NCBI GenBank assembly: GCA_913062955.1
Contig: CAJXZP010000015.1
Coordinates: 1 to 64,000 of the forward strand
Direction of reading: 5' to 3'
From: an uncultured Flavobacteriales bacterium
GTDB lineage: Bacteria > Bacteroidota > Bacteroidia > Flavobacteriales_G > Salibacteraceae
DNA: 64,000 nucleotides
Shown: positions 1 through 8,477 of the stretch, one piece after another
Layout: each line of letters begins with the position of its first letter
Position numbering within the stretch: position 1 is the stretch's first letter
The notes under the pieces: model-generated
Seen by the model: the letters and a program-made list of their open reading frames with translations, nothing else
Database searches by the model: none
What the model was told of the DNA's origin: nothing
Position numbers and translations under genes: made by a program

Positions 1-377
1 ATAATAGTCCCCATGCTAGGGTATACCCCAGAAAAATTGGCGTGGATTTGACCGCCTCTATTTCGTTGGTCTGCACAGGTGTGGTCTGTACTGTAAAATA
101 TGGTCAAGTCAATTGGAAATGGTCCTAAGTCGTTTATTCTAATAATGGAATCCATACAAATAGTTGGAATTAAGGCATCAGTAGTGGGTACCGCATTTAA
201 AACAGAATCAACCTGAGCTACTCGATGTACTTCACGCATAATATTGTGGAAGTGATTCATCGCAGTCCAAGCACTTTCGGAAGAACCCGTGGACGTGTCT
301 AAGTCTCGATCGGAATTACGACAAGCAGAGGTAAAAATCAGTGATGCCAATAAGGCACAGGAAAGAAATCCTTTCAT
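1..377 (-). CDS. Putative lipoprotein, C-terminus beyond the window
   Basis: This partial gene reads from an ATG at 377 down to the window edge, about 125 codons with no stop. The translation begins MKGFLSCALLASLIFTSAC, a classic lipoprotein signal peptide with Cys19 as the likely lipidated residue. It is followed by a polar linker (RNSDRDLDTSTGSSES). The body contains two further Cys residues and shows no domain I recognise. A perfect TAnnTTTG -7 element lies about 55 bp upstream. It follows folA on the same strand but is separated by 115 bp and has its own promoter. The function is unknown; the lipoprotein assignment is fairly secure. Confidence 0.72.
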   Translation of the reverse strand, partial: MKGFLSCALLASLIFTSACRNSDRDLDTSTGSSESAWTAMNHFHNIMREVHRVAQVDSVLNAVPTTDALIPTICMDSIIRINDLGPFPIDLTIFYSTDHTCADQRNRGGQIHANFSGVYPSMGTI

Positions 378-429
378 AGTGTAGTTTTATTCAGGTGTAG
401 TTACTAATTAATAGAAATACAATTCCTCA

Positions 430-437
430 CAAATTTA
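430..437 (-). promoter_or_regulatory. Bacteroidota -7 promoter element
   Basis: The minus strand reads TAAATTTG, a perfect match to the Bacteroidota TAnnTTTG -7 element, upstream of the partial lipoprotein gene. I see no clear TTG at the -33 position, so this is moderate evidence only. Confidence 0.45.
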
Positions 438-492
438 GGGAATTTGTTGAGGAAATAAAACGGAAGGAAATAGTGGGATAAATTACCTCTAT

Positions 493-1014
493 TTATTTCG
501 TTTTTTCGTACACGTCATATGAAAAACTGGTTTCGTGTCGGTGGTCAGATTCTATAAGTTCTGAAGAAACCTTTTTCCATTTTGTATCCTCGAAATGCGG
601 AAAGAATGTATCTCCTTCATATTCTTTATGCACATGAGTGATGTACATCCGGTCAATCAAATTATTTGCTAAAGAATAGGTGTAAATTTGCCCACCACCA
701 ATAATAAATGGTTCGGTATCACCCGCTTCTATAGCGTATTTAATCCCTTCTTCCACCGAGGAAACCACCACCACACTTTCATCTTGAATAATGTCTTTCT
801 GGCGAGTAACTACAATGTTGGTTCTTCCGGGTAATGGACGGAATTTATCTGGAATTGAGAAGTAATTTTTACGACCCATAATAACGTGATGGCCCGCAGT
901 CGTATCCTTAAAGTATTTTAAATCCTTTGGTAAAAACCAAATTAAATCATTGTCCTTACCAATAACATGGTTTTTAGCAATGGCTACAATCAGCGAAATG
1001 GTGTGGTCTTTCAT
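493..1014 (-). CDS. folA: Dihydrofolate reductase
   Basis: This enzyme reduces dihydrofolate to tetrahydrofolate with NADPH in the cytoplasm and regenerates the cofactor consumed by thymidylate synthase. Its 173 residues are a normal length. The N-terminus carries the Met20-loop region (VIGKDNDLIWFLPKDLKYFK), with Asp31 in the place of the catalytic acid (Asp27 in E. coli). The cofactor-binding MGRKNYFSIP and FIIGGGQIY segments and the MYITHV strand are also present. The gene starts 2 bp after the thyA stop codon, so the two are almost certainly co-transcribed and functionally paired. Confidence 0.96.
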   Translation of the reverse strand: MKDHTISLIVAIAKNHVIGKDNDLIWFLPKDLKYFKDTTAGHHVIMGRKNYFSIPDKFRPLPGRTNIVVTRQKDIIQDESVVVVSSVEEGIKYAIEAGDTEPFIIGGGQIYTYSLANNLIDRMYITHVHKEYEGDTFFPHFEDTKWKKVSSELIESDHRHETSFSYDVYEKTK

Positions 1015-1016
1015 AA

Positions 1017-1811
1017 TTAAACAGCAACTTTTCCTTTAATGAGTGGATGAGATTCGTAATCAATCAATTCAAAATCTTCAAACTTAAAGTCAAATATGTT
1101 TGTAATTTCTGAATTCATTTTTATTATAGGTAGGTTTTTGGGAGCTCTCGATAATTGTAAGTCTACTTGTTCCAAATGGTTATTGTAAATATGTAAATCA
1201 CCAAAGGTATGGATGAACTCTCCAGGTTCCAATCCCGTAACTTGAGCCATCATCATGGTTAATAGCGCATAAGAAGCAATATTAAATGGGACCCCTAAAA
1301 AGGAATCTGCACTTCGTTGGTATAACTGGCAGCTTAATTTACCATCTGCCACATAAAATTGAAACATCGTATGACACGGAGGTAAAGCCATGTCATCCAC
1401 AAATGCCGGGTTCCATGCCGTAACCATATGGCGTCTGGAGTTTGGATTGTTTTTTATAGATTCGATAACATGACTAATTTGGTCTATACTCCCTCCATTT
1501 GGAGTAGGCCATGAACGCCATTGGTAGCCATAAACAGGACCTAGGTCTCCGTTTTCATCTGCCCAATCGTCCCAAATCCTTACGCCATTTTCTTTCAGGT
1601 ATTTGATATTTGTATCCCCCTGAAGAAACCATAATAGTTCATGAACAATGGATTTGTAATGGAGCTTTTTGGTCGTCACCATCGGGAATCCTTTGCTTAA
1701 ATCAAAGCGGGTTTGATAACCAAAGGTGCTAATAGTTCCTGTACCGGTACGATCCCCTTTTTGGGTGCCATTATCAAGCACATGTTGTAACAAATCTAAA
1801 TACTGTTTCAT
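1017..1811 (-). CDS. thyA: Thymidylate synthase
   Basis: This enzyme converts dUMP to dTMP using methylene-tetrahydrofolate and releases dihydrofolate, which the downstream folA product recycles. The protein is 264 residues, the same length as E. coli ThyA. The phosphate-binding arginine region is at 21-26 (RTGTGT). The active-site loop [11 protein letters not shown] places the nucleophile at Cys146. The [12 protein letters not shown] and HIYNNH signatures are intact. It is the first gene of a thyA-folA operon, with a plausible promoter just upstream. Confidence 0.97.
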   Translation of the reverse strand: MKQYLDLLQHVLDNGTQKGDRTGTGTISTFGYQTRFDLSKGFPMVTTKKLHYKSIVHELLWFLQGDTNIKYLKENGVRIWDDWADENGDLGPVYGYQWRSWPTPNGGSIDQISHVIESIKNNPNSRRHMVTAWNPAFVDDMALPPCHTMFQFYVADGKLSCQLYQRSADSFLGVPFNIASYALLTMMMAQVTGLEPGEFIHTFGDLHIYNNHLEQVDLQLSRAPKNLPIIKMNSEITNIFDFKFEDFELIDYESHPLIKGKVAV

Positions 1812-1827
1812 GTAATAATATTTGTGC

Positions 1828-1858
1828 CAAAAGTGGGGTTAACTGGGCTTAAAATCAA
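1828..1858 (-). promoter_or_regulatory. Putative promoter of thyA-folA
   Basis: On the minus strand a TTG (-33 element) is followed after 20 bp by CACTTTTG, one mismatch from TAnnTTTG. The -7 box lies about 17 bp before the thyA ATG. The spacing fits the Bacteroidota pattern. Confidence 0.4.
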
Positions 1859-1906
1859 GGGTTGTTGAAAAAATATTATAAGTCTATACAAGTCGAAAAC
1901 AGGGGG

Positions 1907-2683
1907 TTAATGTGTCGCAATTTCGCCTTCATTCACTGCGGCTTGAATCTCTCTAAAGGACTTGAATAGGGGGGCTTTAAGGATAGGTGCTGCCTGTTCG
2001 TTCGAGAATCGGATGTCAGGTATCCCAAAAGCGTTCGGGCAGATGGAATAATCGTCTATATAAAATAGGACCGAGTCAGAAATGAAAACTATATTTTCCA
2101 TGTTTTGAATCATGCTAGAATCATTCTGAATCCCCCAGCATATACTATCTGGTAAGTTGGAATTGAACAGCTTGCGTAGTTTTTGTAAGGATGCTGTATC
2201 CGTTTTAATAAACTGGGAGTAGTGGATTTCTTCCCCATTTGATAAATCAAATATAATGGAATGTTGGTAAGTAGACCCGTGTGCTGCGCCTACAAAATAG
2301 TGGTAAACCGAAAATGTAAGAAATATAATGGAATCAGCTTGGTTGACCTTATACGTGTTTGTCAATAAGCCTTTCCACTCATTCTCTGCCGAATAAAAGT
2401 CTTCTGGGAGATGGAGGTGGGCTTCCGTAAATTCCTTTCTGTTAATGAATTGGTTGAACCTTTCTGGGATAACATTGTTGATGGCGACTAGGATTTGTGG
2501 GTCCACATTGGCGTCAATAACCGGGTATTTAATATCAATTTCGTAATGATGTTCGTTATCGGTTTTGTGTAATCCCCCTTCGGTTAGGGTCACAATTATT
2601 TTGTTAGGTTGAACTTGTTGTACCGGGTTAGAACAGGAGCTAACACCTATACATGAAATCAAAAATAAATTCCAGTATTTCAT
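1907..2683 (-). CDS. DUF3298-type lipoprotein
   Basis: The protein has a lipoprotein signal peptide (MKYWNLFLISCIGVSSC), so it is probably anchored in the envelope by Cys17. The rest resembles the DUF4163/DUF3298 family found in RsiV-like proteins. The best signature is YFVGAAHGSTYQHSIIFDLS near the middle, followed by GEEIHYSQF. The molecular role of stand-alone DUF3298 lipoproteins is not established. The gene starts 3 bp after the nucleoside transporter stop codon and is probably translated from the same message. Confidence 0.78.
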   Translation of the reverse strand: MKYWNLFLISCIGVSSCSNPVQQVQPNKIIVTLTEGGLHKTDNEHHYEIDIKYPVIDANVDPQILVAINNVIPERFNQFINRKEFTEAHLHLPEDFYSAENEWKGLLTNTYKVNQADSIIFLTFSVYHYFVGAAHGSTYQHSIIFDLSNGEEIHYSQFIKTDTASLQKLRKLFNSNLPDSICWGIQNDSSMIQNMENIVFISDSVLFYIDDYSICPNAFGIPDIRFSNEQAAPILKAPLFKSFREIQAAVNEGEIATH

Positions 2684-2686
2684 AAT

Positions 2687-3994
2687 TTAGTTGAAAAACA
2701 TCCCGACTATAGCTGCGGTGAATAACGAGGCTACTGTACCTCCAATGAGTGCTTTTACTCCCAGTTTTGATAATAAACCTTTACGTTCGGGTACTAAGGC
2801 GCCAATACCGCCAATTTGAATTCCAATGGAAGCCACATTCGAAAATCCACACAGGATGTAAGTGGCCATGATCATCGATTTTTCCGAATGGAAAACGCCA
2901 TTATTTTTCATAGATCCCATGGTAGCATAGGCGTAAAACTCGTTTAAAACCGTTTTTTCTCCGAGTAGTTGCCCAACCGTTACAATGTCGGAATAGGGAA
3001 CTCCTATGATCCATGATATAGGTGCGAATAAGTAACCTAAAATAAATTGAAAGCTTAAGCCATCATATGTCGTATGTGCCGCAATCCATGTGTTTAGAGA
3101 GGTGATATCTCCCGTTTTAAATAAGAAGTAATTGAACATATATATTAATGCGGTAAACACAAGGAGCATGGCGGCAACATTAACAGCTAATTTTAATCCA
3201 TCCGTAGTTCCGTTGGAAATAGCTTCTAATGCATTTGTTCCAAGTTTCTCTTTGTTCACGTGCATGGTGTTATCAAATTTTTCGGTCTCAGGGACTAGGA
3301 TTTTTGCCGCAACTAATGCTGCAGGAGCCGACATGATAGAGGCTGCTAATAAATGTTTTGCAAAAAGCATTTGTTGTTCTGGACTATCGCCTCCAAGGAA
3401 CCCGATGTAGGCAGCGAGAACACCACCAGCAATGGTAGCCATTCCTCCGGTCATTAATGACATCATTTCTGATTTTGTCATTTGGTTTAAATAGGGTTTA
3501 ATCAAAAGTGGGGCTTCTGTTTGCCCCAAAAAGATATTACCTGCGGCTGCTAAAGATTCTGCTCCAGATAATTTCAAGACTCTTCTCATTACCCAGGCCA
3601 TTCCATAAACCACCTTTTGTAATATACCTAAGTAATACAATAAGCTAGTTAATGCAGAGAAGAAAATGATGGTAGGAAGCACCACAAATGCAAAATTTCC
3701 AAGGGCAGGGGCTATTTTTCCGGTTCCAAACATCCCAAACAAGAATTCACTACCGAAGTTTGTGAAGGAAATTACTTTTACAAAAATGCGACTCACAAAT
3801 TCAAAGCCTTTTTCAATGAAGGCGACTTTAAGTATAGCGACTGCAAATATTAATTGAAGAATAAGTCCTTTAACAACTAGAGGCCAGTTGATTGCTTTTC
3901 GGTCTGAACTGAAAACCCATAGTAAAGCCACTAGAAATACTAGTCCTCCAAAGCCTTGAAGAATGGATAAAAAAGAGAAACTCATTGAAGCCAT
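2687..3994 (-). CDS. Concentrative nucleoside transporter (CNT/NupC family)
   Basis: This is an inner-membrane symporter that imports nucleosides with a cation gradient. Its 435 residues match the CNT family length. Many hydrophobic helices are visible. CNT hallmarks include the gate-domain segment FFSALTSLLYYLGILQ, the GQTEAPLLIKPYL stretch in the first re-entrant hairpin (binding-site region), the GGMATIAGGVLAAYIGFLG helix, and the C-terminal CGFSNVASIGIQIGGIGALV segment. It is the upstream partner of the DUF3298 lipoprotein (3 bp gap). Coupling ion and exact substrate cannot be read from sequence alone. Confidence 0.9.
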   Translation of the reverse strand: MASMSFSFLSILQGFGGLVFLVALLWVFSSDRKAINWPLVVKGLILQLIFAVAILKVAFIEKGFEFVSRIFVKVISFTNFGSEFLFGMFGTGKIAPALGNFAFVVLPTIIFFSALTSLLYYLGILQKVVYGMAWVMRRVLKLSGAESLAAAGNIFLGQTEAPLLIKPYLNQMTKSEMMSLMTGGMATIAGGVLAAYIGFLGGDSPEQQMLFAKHLLAASIMSAPAALVAAKILVPETEKFDNTMHVNKEKLGTNALEAISNGTTDGLKLAVNVAAMLLVFTALIYMFNYFLFKTGDITSLNTWIAAHTTYDGLSFQFILGYLFAPISWIIGVPYSDIVTVGQLLGEKTVLNEFYAYATMGSMKNNGVFHSEKSMIMATYILCGFSNVASIGIQIGGIGALVPERKGLLSKLGVKALIGGTVASLFTAAIVGMFFN

Positions 3995-4051
3995 AAAAAA
4001 TTATTTTAGGGCTTGCAAAATAGTGTTTTATCTCCATGTTCGTATCCAAAA

Positions 4052-4792
4052 TTACTTTTTGTATGCATTTCGAATAGAAAGGAGGTCAAAGAAAACTTTA
4101 AAGCCGTATGAAAATTTTACTTTTGAATCTCCCCGGTCTACCCAGCGCTTCAAAGGAGCTTCGTACATTTTGTATTGGTAGTCTTGTTTGCCATAGCTTT
4201 TTTGCATTCTAAAAAATAGTTCCACATCAAACAGCCACTTGGTGATAAAGGGTTTCTTAAATAGCTCTTTGGATTCCTCTAAGCTGAAAAATTTGCATCC
4301 ACATTGCGTATCATAAACCTTTAAGTCTAAAATGTTGCTAATTATAGTGGCTATAAATCGGCCAATGATAAATCGGTGAAATTGACGATCAATATGGGAA
4401 CCCACTTTAGATATTCGAGAGCCAAATGCCATTACAATAGGGTCTTGAATTAACGCTGCAATTTGAATAGATTCTTCTAAACTAACGGCTAAGTCGGCAT
4501 CTATAAATCCAATCTTATTTAGGGAATGGAGATTGTTTAGGTGATGGATACCTTGACGTACGGCTTCCGCTTTTCCGGAGTTAGTTTTGAGATTTAGTAT
4601 TACTACATGGTTGGCAAACTCTTTCCCTAAGTTTGTTAAAATGTTTAAAGTATGGTCGGTAGAGCCATCATTAACAAAACAAATAACAGTATTGGAATTA
4701 GTTTCTAAAAAGGAACGGTATCGGGTATGAAGAAAATTCTGTTCTTCATTATAGCAAGGGATTACAATGCCAATATCCAATTTTTCTTGCAT
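4052..4792 (-). CDS. Family 2 glycosyltransferase, DPM1/DPG synthase-like
   Basis: This is a GT-A glycosyltransferase of about 246 residues without obvious membrane segments. It has the N-terminal IGIVIPCYNEEQNF nucleotide-binding strand, VNDGSTD, and a DADLA metal-binding motif (GFIDADLAVSLEE). The downstream VYDTQCGCKFF segment is typical of dolichyl-phosphate mannose/glucose synthase-like enzymes, which transfer a hexose from a nucleotide sugar to a polyprenyl phosphate. Its start codon overlaps the stop codon of the upstream GT-C gene (TAATG), so the two are translationally coupled. A reasonable inference is that it makes the polyprenyl-phosphate sugar donor used by that membrane enzyme. 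Donor sugar unknown. Confidence 0.87.
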   Translation of the reverse strand: MQEKLDIGIVIPCYNEEQNFLHTRYRSFLETNSNTVICFVNDGSTDHTLNILTNLGKEFANHVVILNLKTNSGKAEAVRQGIHHLNNLHSLNKIGFIDADLAVSLEESIQIAALIQDPIVMAFGSRISKVGSHIDRQFHRFIIGRFIATIISNILDLKVYDTQCGCKFFSLEESKELFKKPFITKWLFDVELFFRMQKSYGKQDYQYKMYEAPLKRWVDRGDSKVKFSYGFKVFFDLLSIRNAYKK

Positions 4793-6321
4793 TATTTAAG
4801 TTTGAATATTTGGAGAGTAGTATTGTTGGAGGTTCTTAACGCATGAAACTTTAGTGAATCTAAACGGTCATATTCGTGCGGATGAAATCTATATTCGGTT
4901 AGAAAGTAATCCGCCTCGTTAAGGTCTCCTATAACAATTCTGTCGTCTTGTTCCGTTGAAAGCATACTTTCGTTCAAGTAACCCGGGAAATTGGCTACAG
5001 AAATTTTTATACTGTATGCCGTGTCGTTCATTAGTATATATTCTAAACCCTGTTTATAACTCACCCCCCAATAATCAACCTCAAAGTTTTTCCGTGCAAA
5101 ATCAGGATCTTGACTGGAAATAATGGCATTGAAATAAGTATGTTGGAGATATCGGTTTTGAATATGGAAACCCAGGGTGTAAAGAATACCTATGCTAATG
5201 ATCGTTAAACTTATTTTATTCCAAAAGGGAAATGCTTTGAGTTTGTTTAATCCATAAATGGCTAAAATAATGAATGGGGGATATACAAAATACATTTGAC
5301 GCCAGCCATCGTATAAAACAGAATGTAAATAAATGATGGCGAGAATAGGAAATAAAAAGAAGGCTCCTGCAAATAAATTATTTCTGTTTCTACTATTTAA
5401 CAATATCGAAGGTGATGTGATCAGTTCTTTTAATAACAAAACCCCACCAGTTAACCCTAAAATGAGGTAGGGGATAGGGGTGGTAATCCCCATCCAAGTA
5501 GGAATGTAAGTCCACGGAATTTCGGTAGGTTTAACAAGAGATCCCATAAACATCATTTCGCGGTTAAACCGAAACTGAGACATGTTTTCAAGGGCTTGTT
5601 TAAAATTCACAATGGGATCTGCCCATAAATTTGGCCAGGTTAAATAGAGTACGAGAATCATCATGACGCTCATGCAAAGGGTAAGACTTAAATGCCGAAG
5701 AATTTTGTGCGCTATTATGCCATCAATTACCATGAAAAAAACAACTAGGACGGGTACCATAATTCCCATTAACCGGATATTAACTAAAATACCCATGAAG
5801 ATACCCAGGACTAGGAAGTTGAGAAGTCTTTTGTCATTAAATGATTTAGCTAGGAAATATAGGGTGATGGTGAATATAGAAAGAAAGGGTAGATCCTTAC
5901 TATTAAAAAAAGAATGTCCATATATGACCGGGTGAGTTGTATAAAGCAAGAACCCAATGACAGCCCACAAGGCTTTTTTGTGTAAGAAAAAAATAAGTCG
6001 GTAAAAGAAGTACGCACTAATTAGAAATAGCAAATGGGATATCAGATGCCGCATTTGATAAATTTCCCGGTCCGATTGTGGATGGAAGGTTTTTTCAATA
6101 ATAATTAGCGGGAGTTCAAAAGCAACTCCATAATCTCTATCTACCCAAGAATGTAACTGCGTACTTTCTGTGAATATGTAATCGTAGTTGACTATTCCGG
6201 TAGCCCTTTGTTGGGGTTCATCCCACGAAGCTCCGTAGTTTTGGTAAGTGATTAGACCTATAAGGACTGAAAGCACTAAAAGGATTTCTCCCCAATATTT
6301 GTGAATTTGAAGGTCTTTCAC
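4792..6321 (-). CDS. GT-C membrane glycosyltransferase (ArnT/PMT-like)
   Basis: A 509-residue protein with roughly ten to twelve hydrophobic helices and a soluble C-terminal tail. The first extracytoplasmic loop after helix 1 contains YGASWDEPQQRATG. A WDE/acidic pair at this position is typical of GT39/GT83-type enzymes, where it holds the catalytic or metal-binding acid. The segment HPVIYGHSFFNSKDLPF is also characteristic of this fold. Such enzymes transfer a sugar from a polyprenyl-phosphate donor to lipid or protein on the periplasmic face. The coupled downstream GT2 supports this. Acceptor and sugar are unknown. The gene is divergent from kdsA with a 167 bp shared upstream region. Confidence 0.83.
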   Translation of the reverse strand: MKDLQIHKYWGEILLVLSVLIGLITYQNYGASWDEPQQRATGIVNYDYIFTESTQLHSWVDRDYGVAFELPLIIIEKTFHPQSDREIYQMRHLISHLLFLISAYFFYRLIFFLHKKALWAVIGFLLYTTHPVIYGHSFFNSKDLPFLSIFTITLYFLAKSFNDKRLLNFLVLGIFMGILVNIRLMGIMVPVLVVFFMVIDGIIAHKILRHLSLTLCMSVMMILVLYLTWPNLWADPIVNFKQALENMSQFRFNREMMFMGSLVKPTEIPWTYIPTWMGITTPIPYLILGLTGGVLLLKELITSPSILLNSRNRNNLFAGAFFLFPILAIIYLHSVLYDGWRQMYFVYPPFIILAIYGLNKLKAFPFWNKISLTIISIGILYTLGFHIQNRYLQHTYFNAIISSQDPDFARKNFEVDYWGVSYKQGLEYILMNDTAYSIKISVANFPGYLNESMLSTEQDDRIVIGDLNEADYFLTEYRFHPHEYDRLDSLKFHALRTSNNTTLQIFKLK

Positions 6322-6465
6322 GTGTTCTAAATTTTTTCGGACGCAAATTAAGGATTTTGAATTATTATGGAATAAGAAGAGCGTTTTTTGGCCTCTATTA
6401 TAAGAAACATAGTAACAAGGTGTTATTCAATAGTAAGCAATCGGGTATTTCTACCTTTAAAATTA

Positions 6466-6473
6466 TACTTTTG
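6466..6473 (+). promoter_or_regulatory. Bacteroidota -7 promoter element of kdsA
   Basis: TACTTTTG is a perfect TAnnTTTG match ending 15 bp before the kdsA ATG, which would give a short leader. No convincing -33 TTG is seen at the expected spacing. Confidence 0.5.
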
Positions 6474-6488
6474 CCAAAATTTTTTTGA

Positions 6489-7322
6489 ATGAGTGTTAAA
6501 AAGGTAATGGTAGGTGATGTGGAATGCGGAGCCGACAAATTGTTTTTGATTTCTGGTCCTTGCGTGATCGAGTCAGAAAAAATAATGATGGATACTGCGG
6601 AGACTTTAAAGAGAGTAAGCGAAGATCTAGATATCCCTTTGATTTACAAATCGTCTTTCCAAAAAGATAACCGTAGCTCGGTAGATTATTACATGGGCCC
6701 TGGTATTGATGAAGGATTGAAAATTCTTCAACGAGTGAAAGAAGATTTTGGATTCCCGTTATTAACGGATATTCATTACCCTGATCAAGTGGAGGCGGCC
6801 GCTGAAGTAGTGGACGTATTGCAAATTCCTGCTTATTTAGTTATGCAAACTACCCTTGCGGTAGCTGCCGCTAAAACAGGGAAAGTAATTAACTTGAAAC
6901 ACGCCCAATTTTTGGCCCCTGAAAACATGTCAAAACCAGTAGCTAAGGTGGAGTCTACGGGGAATAAAAATATTTTATTGACCGAGCGTGGTTATGCTTT
7001 TGGTTACAACGACTTGGTGGTTGATCCTCGTGCTTTTCATCTGATGAGAGAAACAGGTTATCCTACTATTTTTGATGTAACTCATTCTATCCGTAAGTAT
7101 GGGATTCCAAGTTCAGATCCTTCTGGTGGTGCACGACAATACCTTGATGTATTGGGTAGAGCAGGTGTTGCCGCAGGAGTAGATGGAATATTTGTAGAAG
7201 TCCATCCTTGTCCAAGCGAAGCTTTATGTGATGCGGCATCTCAAATGGATATGACGCAATTAAAAGAATATTTGAAACCCCTAATCGAAATGCACGAACT
7301 TGAGGTGAAATACCGCAAGTAA
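6489..7322 (+). CDS. kdsA: 3-deoxy-8-phosphooctulonate synthase
   Basis: KdsA condenses phosphoenolpyruvate with arabinose-5-phosphate to form Kdo-8-phosphate, the precursor of the Kdo sugar in LPS. The 277 residues include the N-terminal ISGPCVIES motif, and KSSFQKDNRSS, which corresponds to the KANRSS substrate loop. Cys25 occupies the metal-ligand position of class II (metal-dependent) enzymes, where class I has Asn. The other expected ligands are present: DVTHS (His), FVEVHP (Glu) and CDAASQ (Asp). LTERG and FGYNDLVVD are also conserved. The gene is followed after 35 bp by the aldolase-CBS fusion, and the pair ends in a strong terminator, so they form a two-gene operon. Confidence 0.96.
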   Translation: MSVKKVMVGDVECGADKLFLISGPCVIESEKIMMDTAETLKRVSEDLDIPLIYKSSFQKDNRSSVDYYMGPGIDEGLKILQRVKEDFGFPLLTDIHYPDQVEAAAEVVDVLQIPAYLVMQTTLAVAAAKTGKVINLKHAQFLAPENMSKPVAKVESTGNKNILLTERGYAFGYNDLVVDPRAFHLMRETGYPTIFDVTHSIRKYGIPSSDPSGGARQYLDVLGRAGVAAGVDGIFVEVHPCPSEALCDAASQMDMTQLKEYLKPLIEMHELEVKYRK

Positions 7323-7357
7323 TAATGTGTAAGTAATAAAATTGAAAACGTAACAAA

Positions 7358-8368
7358 ATGGAATTATATTTAGATTCAGCCGATTTAGCAGAGATTAAAG
7401 AAGCTATGGAAATTGGCTTTTTAACTGGTTTAACCACAACTCCAACTTTCATGCACCGTCATGGAATTACGGATATTGATGGAACAATTGTAGAGCTTTC
7501 AAATATTGTGGATGTTCTTCAAATTGAAGCTTTAGGCGAAACGGCCGAAGAAGTAATTGCGGAAGCATACCGTCAAGAGGCTTTAGGTTTGGATCGGAAT
7601 AAAACGGTTTACAAAATTCCAATGTCTTTGGAAGGGGTAAAAGCGTGTAAAAAATTGACGGACGAAGGTTTTATGGTCAATATTCACTTGGTGTATACTT
7701 TACAACAAGCGTATATGGCTATGGAAGCAGGGGCAACTTACGTTTGTCCGTTAGTGGGTCGTTTACAAGATCAAGGTAACGATGCCGTTGCTTTAGTGGA
7801 ACAGTGTGTGAATGCCGTAGAGTATTATGGATACGATACTAAAATCATGTTTTCTTCGGTAAGAAATATTGAGCACGTTCGAAATGCAATTAACGCAGGT
7901 GCGCATACCGTAACTGTTCCTTGGAAATTGATTAAGCAATTAACGCAAAATCACTTTACTTCAATCGGTACGGATCAATTTACACAAGATACACATATCA
8001 TGACTGCTAAAGTTAAGGACGTGGTAGGGGCAAAAAACCCAAGTGTAACTATGGATGCTTCGGTAACCGACTGTTTAGTTAAAATGACCACAGGAGGTTA
8101 TGGTGCGGTTACTGTACTTGATGGTAACGGAGCTGCGGCTGGTATTTTTACCGATGGTGACTTACGTAGATTAATGGAAGCAAATGGATCGGAAGCCGTG
8201 AATAAAAAAATGAGCGATTTAGGTTTAAGCGCTCCAAAAACGATTGATGCGGAAGAATTACTATACAAAGCACAAAAAGTATTTGCAGATACTAAAGTAG
8301 ATTCTTTAGTGGTTGTTTCTCAAGGTAAAGTAGTGGGTCTTTTAGATGTACAAGATTTGATTAAATAA
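7358..8368 (+). CDS. Transaldolase/FSA-like aldolase fused to KdsD-type CBS domains
   Basis: Residues 1-210 are a transaldolase-family TIM barrel close in length and layout to fructose-6-phosphate aldolase (FSA). It has MELYLDSAD (Asp6), Schiff-base Lys86 in YKIPMS, Gln55, and YVCPLVGRLQDQG. Residues 225-336 form a CBS pair with GIFTDGDLRR at 262-271 and VVGLLDVQDL at the end, the signature seen in arabinose-5-phosphate isomerase KdsD. KdsD normally has a SIS domain in front of its CBS pair; here an aldolase takes its place. By my alignment to remembered E. coli FSA, three active-site positions differ: Asn28 is Thr28, Thr109 is His110, Tyr131 is Leu132. The gene is in an operon with kdsA. The domain calls are solid. 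A role in arabinose-5-phosphate supply is inference; a plain transaldolase is the alternative. Confidence 0.85.
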   Translation: MELYLDSADLAEIKEAMEIGFLTGLTTTPTFMHRHGITDIDGTIVELSNIVDVLQIEALGETAEEVIAEAYRQEALGLDRNKTVYKIPMSLEGVKACKKLTDEGFMVNIHLVYTLQQAYMAMEAGATYVCPLVGRLQDQGNDAVALVEQCVNAVEYYGYDTKIMFSSVRNIEHVRNAINAGAHTVTVPWKLIKQLTQNHFTSIGTDQFTQDTHIMTAKVKDVVGAKNPSVTMDASVTDCLVKMTTGGYGAVTVLDGNGAAAGIFTDGDLRRLMEANGSEAVNKKMSDLGLSAPKTIDAEELLYKAQKVFADTKVDSLVVVSQGKVVGLLDVQDLIK

Positions 8369-8389
8369 TCCATCTTCAATGATATGGAA

Positions 8390-8425
8390 AGCCGTTAATG
8401 TATTTTACATTAACGGCTTTTTTTG
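8390..8425 (+). terminator. Intrinsic terminator of the kdsA operon
   Basis: A perfect 13-bp inverted repeat (8390-8402 and 8406-8418) with a 3-nt loop is followed directly by a run of T. It lies 22 bp after the stop codon of the aldolase-CBS gene. Confidence 0.93.
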
Positions 8426-8477
8426 TGCCGCATAAAATCGGAATTGCATTAACTTGGCACCATAATTAATTATCCAA

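Noticed and set aside
7087-7452. A 121-codon minus-strand frame across the kdsA/aldolase junction
   Set aside because: It lies antisense to two well-conserved genes and resembles nothing.
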